Part shown: piece after piece, positions 6,087 to 6,772 of the stretch | Numbering within the stretch: position 1 is the first letter of the stretch | Layout: every line of letters starts with the position of its first letter | Assembly (NCBI GenBank): GCA_018372555.1 | Contig: JAHAIU010000156.1 | Location: 1 to 6,772, forward strand | From: Clostridium sp. | GTDB taxonomy: Bacteria; Bacillota; Clostridia; Clostridiales; Clostridiaceae | Length of the DNA stretch: 6,772 nucleotides | Direction of reading: 5' to 3' | Program-made: the position numbers and the translations under genes | The notes under the pieces: generated by a model | Seen by the model: the letters and a program-made list of their open reading frames with translations, nothing else | Databases searched by the model: none | Told to the model about the DNA's origin: nothing

Positions 6087-6123
6087 TATTTGTATTGTAA
6101 GATAAATCTTAACAATACAAATA
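6087..6123 (-). repeat. Long A/U-rich hairpin between rpsD and rpoA
   Basis: Positions 6087-6098 pair perfectly with 6112-6123 (12 bp, core TTTGTATTGT/ACAATACAAA). Beyond a single bulged base (6111), AAGA (6099-6102... read 6099-6102) pairs with TCTT (6107-6110), leaving a 4-base loop TAAA. The stem starts 8 bases after the rpsD stop codon. No U-tract follows on either strand, so it is not a classical intrinsic terminator. It could be an mRNA processing or stability element that sets rpsD output apart from rpoA-rplQ; that role is inference. Confidence 0.75.
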
Positions 6124-6131
6124 CTAAACTA

Positions 6132-6752
6132 TTACTTGCTGTATAACTCAACGATAAGAGTTTCGTTAACTGGTACGTCAATGTCTTCTCTTGCTGGTTC
6201 AGCTATAACTTTTCCTGAATAATTTTCAACATTTGCTTCTAACCACTTTGGTAATGTCTTTGGATTTTCTATAAATGTCTTGAATTTTTCAGTTCCTCTA
6301 CTCTTTTCTGCAACTAATATTTCATCGTTAACAGAAACTTTGTATGAAGCGATATCTACTTTCTTACCATTTACTAAGAAATGTCCATGGTTAACTAATT
6401 GTCTAGCTTCAGCTCTTGAAGCACCATATCCTAGTCTATAAACAACGTTATCTAATCTCATTTCTAGTAACTTAAGTAAGTTTTCACCTGCAATACCCTT
6501 CATATGATCAGCCTTTTCATAGTAACTTCTGAATTGGCCTTCTAATACTCCGTATATTCTTCTAGCTTTTTGCTTTTCTCTTAATTGTACGCCATAGTTA
6601 GATAATTTTTTCTTAGCTGCTCCATGTTGTCCTGGTGCATAACTTCTTCTAACAAAAGCACATTTATCTGTGAAACATCTATCCCCTTTAAGGAATAATT
6701 TCATACCTTCTCTTCTACATAATCTACATGTAGCTCCAGTATATCTTGCCAT
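6132..6752 (-). CDS. rpsD: 30S ribosomal protein S4 (uS4), zinc-binding form
   Basis: S4 is a primary 16S rRNA-binding protein that starts assembly of the 30S body and often represses its own operon. The 206-residue product opens with MARYTGATCRLCRREG. It carries four cysteines at 9, 12, 26 and 31 (C-X2-C-X13-C-X4-C), the zinc-binding arrangement known from Thermus S4 and absent from the cysteine-free S4 forms. The RNA-binding S4 domain spans about 97-160 and includes MRLDNVVYRLGYGASRAEARQLVNHGHFLVNGK. The C-terminus is PVNETLIVELYSK. The start is ATG at 6752, with AGGAGG (6761-6766) 8 bases upstream. Its place directly before rpoA suggests the larger rpsM-rpsK-rpsD-rpoA-rplQ operon, whose upstream genes lie outside the window. 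Some clostridia carry a second, cysteine-free S4; that cannot be judged here. Confidence 0.98.
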   Translation of the reverse strand: MARYTGATCRLCRREGMKLFLKGDRCFTDKCAFVRRSYAPGQHGAAKKKLSNYGVQLREKQKARRIYGVLEGQFRSYYEKADHMKGIAGENLLKLLEMRLDNVVYRLGYGASRAEARQLVNHGHFLVNGKKVDIASYKVSVNDEILVAEKSRGTEKFKTFIENPKTLPKWLEANVENYSGKVIAEPAREDIDVPVNETLIVELYSK

Positions 6753-6772
6753 TAATTACACCTCCTATATGA

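Noticed and set aside
1..6772. A novel defence, mobile or biosynthetic system
   Set aside because: Every gene belongs to a well-known housekeeping family in conserved order, and no gap exceeds 200 bases; nothing supports an undescribed multi-gene system.

Overview
The window is a conserved housekeeping segment of a low-GC Firmicute chromosome, most likely Clostridium sensu stricto. The intergenic DNA is very AT-rich, the Shine-Dalgarno (SD) sites are strong AGGAGG types, and the protein sequences look clostridial. One example is RpoA ending in an RSYNCLKRAGINTVQEL-type C-terminal domain. Species cannot be assigned from the sequence alone. All nine genes lie on the minus strand, so transcription runs from high to low coordinates. 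All nine are complete; I see no broken gene, mobile element, tRNA or CRISPR array.

Layout in transcription order. (1) rpsD (S4, zinc-binding form), rpoA (RNA polymerase alpha) and rplQ (L17) form the end of the large ribosomal-protein cluster. They close with a strong intrinsic terminator at 4685-4717. A long A/U hairpin without a U-tract separates rpsD from rpoA. (2) A new transcription unit starts from a probable sigma-A promoter at 4604-4631. It carries ecfA1, ecfA2 and ecfT, the shared energizing module of ECF vitamin/metal transporters, and then truA (tRNA pseudouridine synthase) after an AT-rich gap. (3) rplM (L13) and rpsI (S9) form their own two-gene operon. It has a perfect-consensus promoter (TTGACA, 17 nt, TATAAT), a structured L13-type leader RNA, and an intrinsic terminator at 31-67.

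How the genes work together: S4, L17, L13 and S9 are ribosomal subunits, TruA modifies tRNA anticodon arms, and RpoA is the assembly platform of RNA polymerase. The ECF module supplies energy for vitamin/cofactor uptake through substrate-binding S components encoded elsewhere. The order rplQ-ecfA1-ecfA2-ecfT-truA-rplM-rpsI matches the arrangement known in Bacillus subtilis, while rpsD next to rpoA is the clostridial/proteobacterial arrangement rather than that of Bacillus.

I do not see a previously undescribed biological system here. The points worth a second look are regulatory RNA and DNA elements: the rplM leader, the rpsD-rpoA hairpin, the hairpin beside the truA ribosome binding site, and a 12-base -10 region shared by the two promoters. 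The RpoA start also needs correcting to the ATG at 6029.
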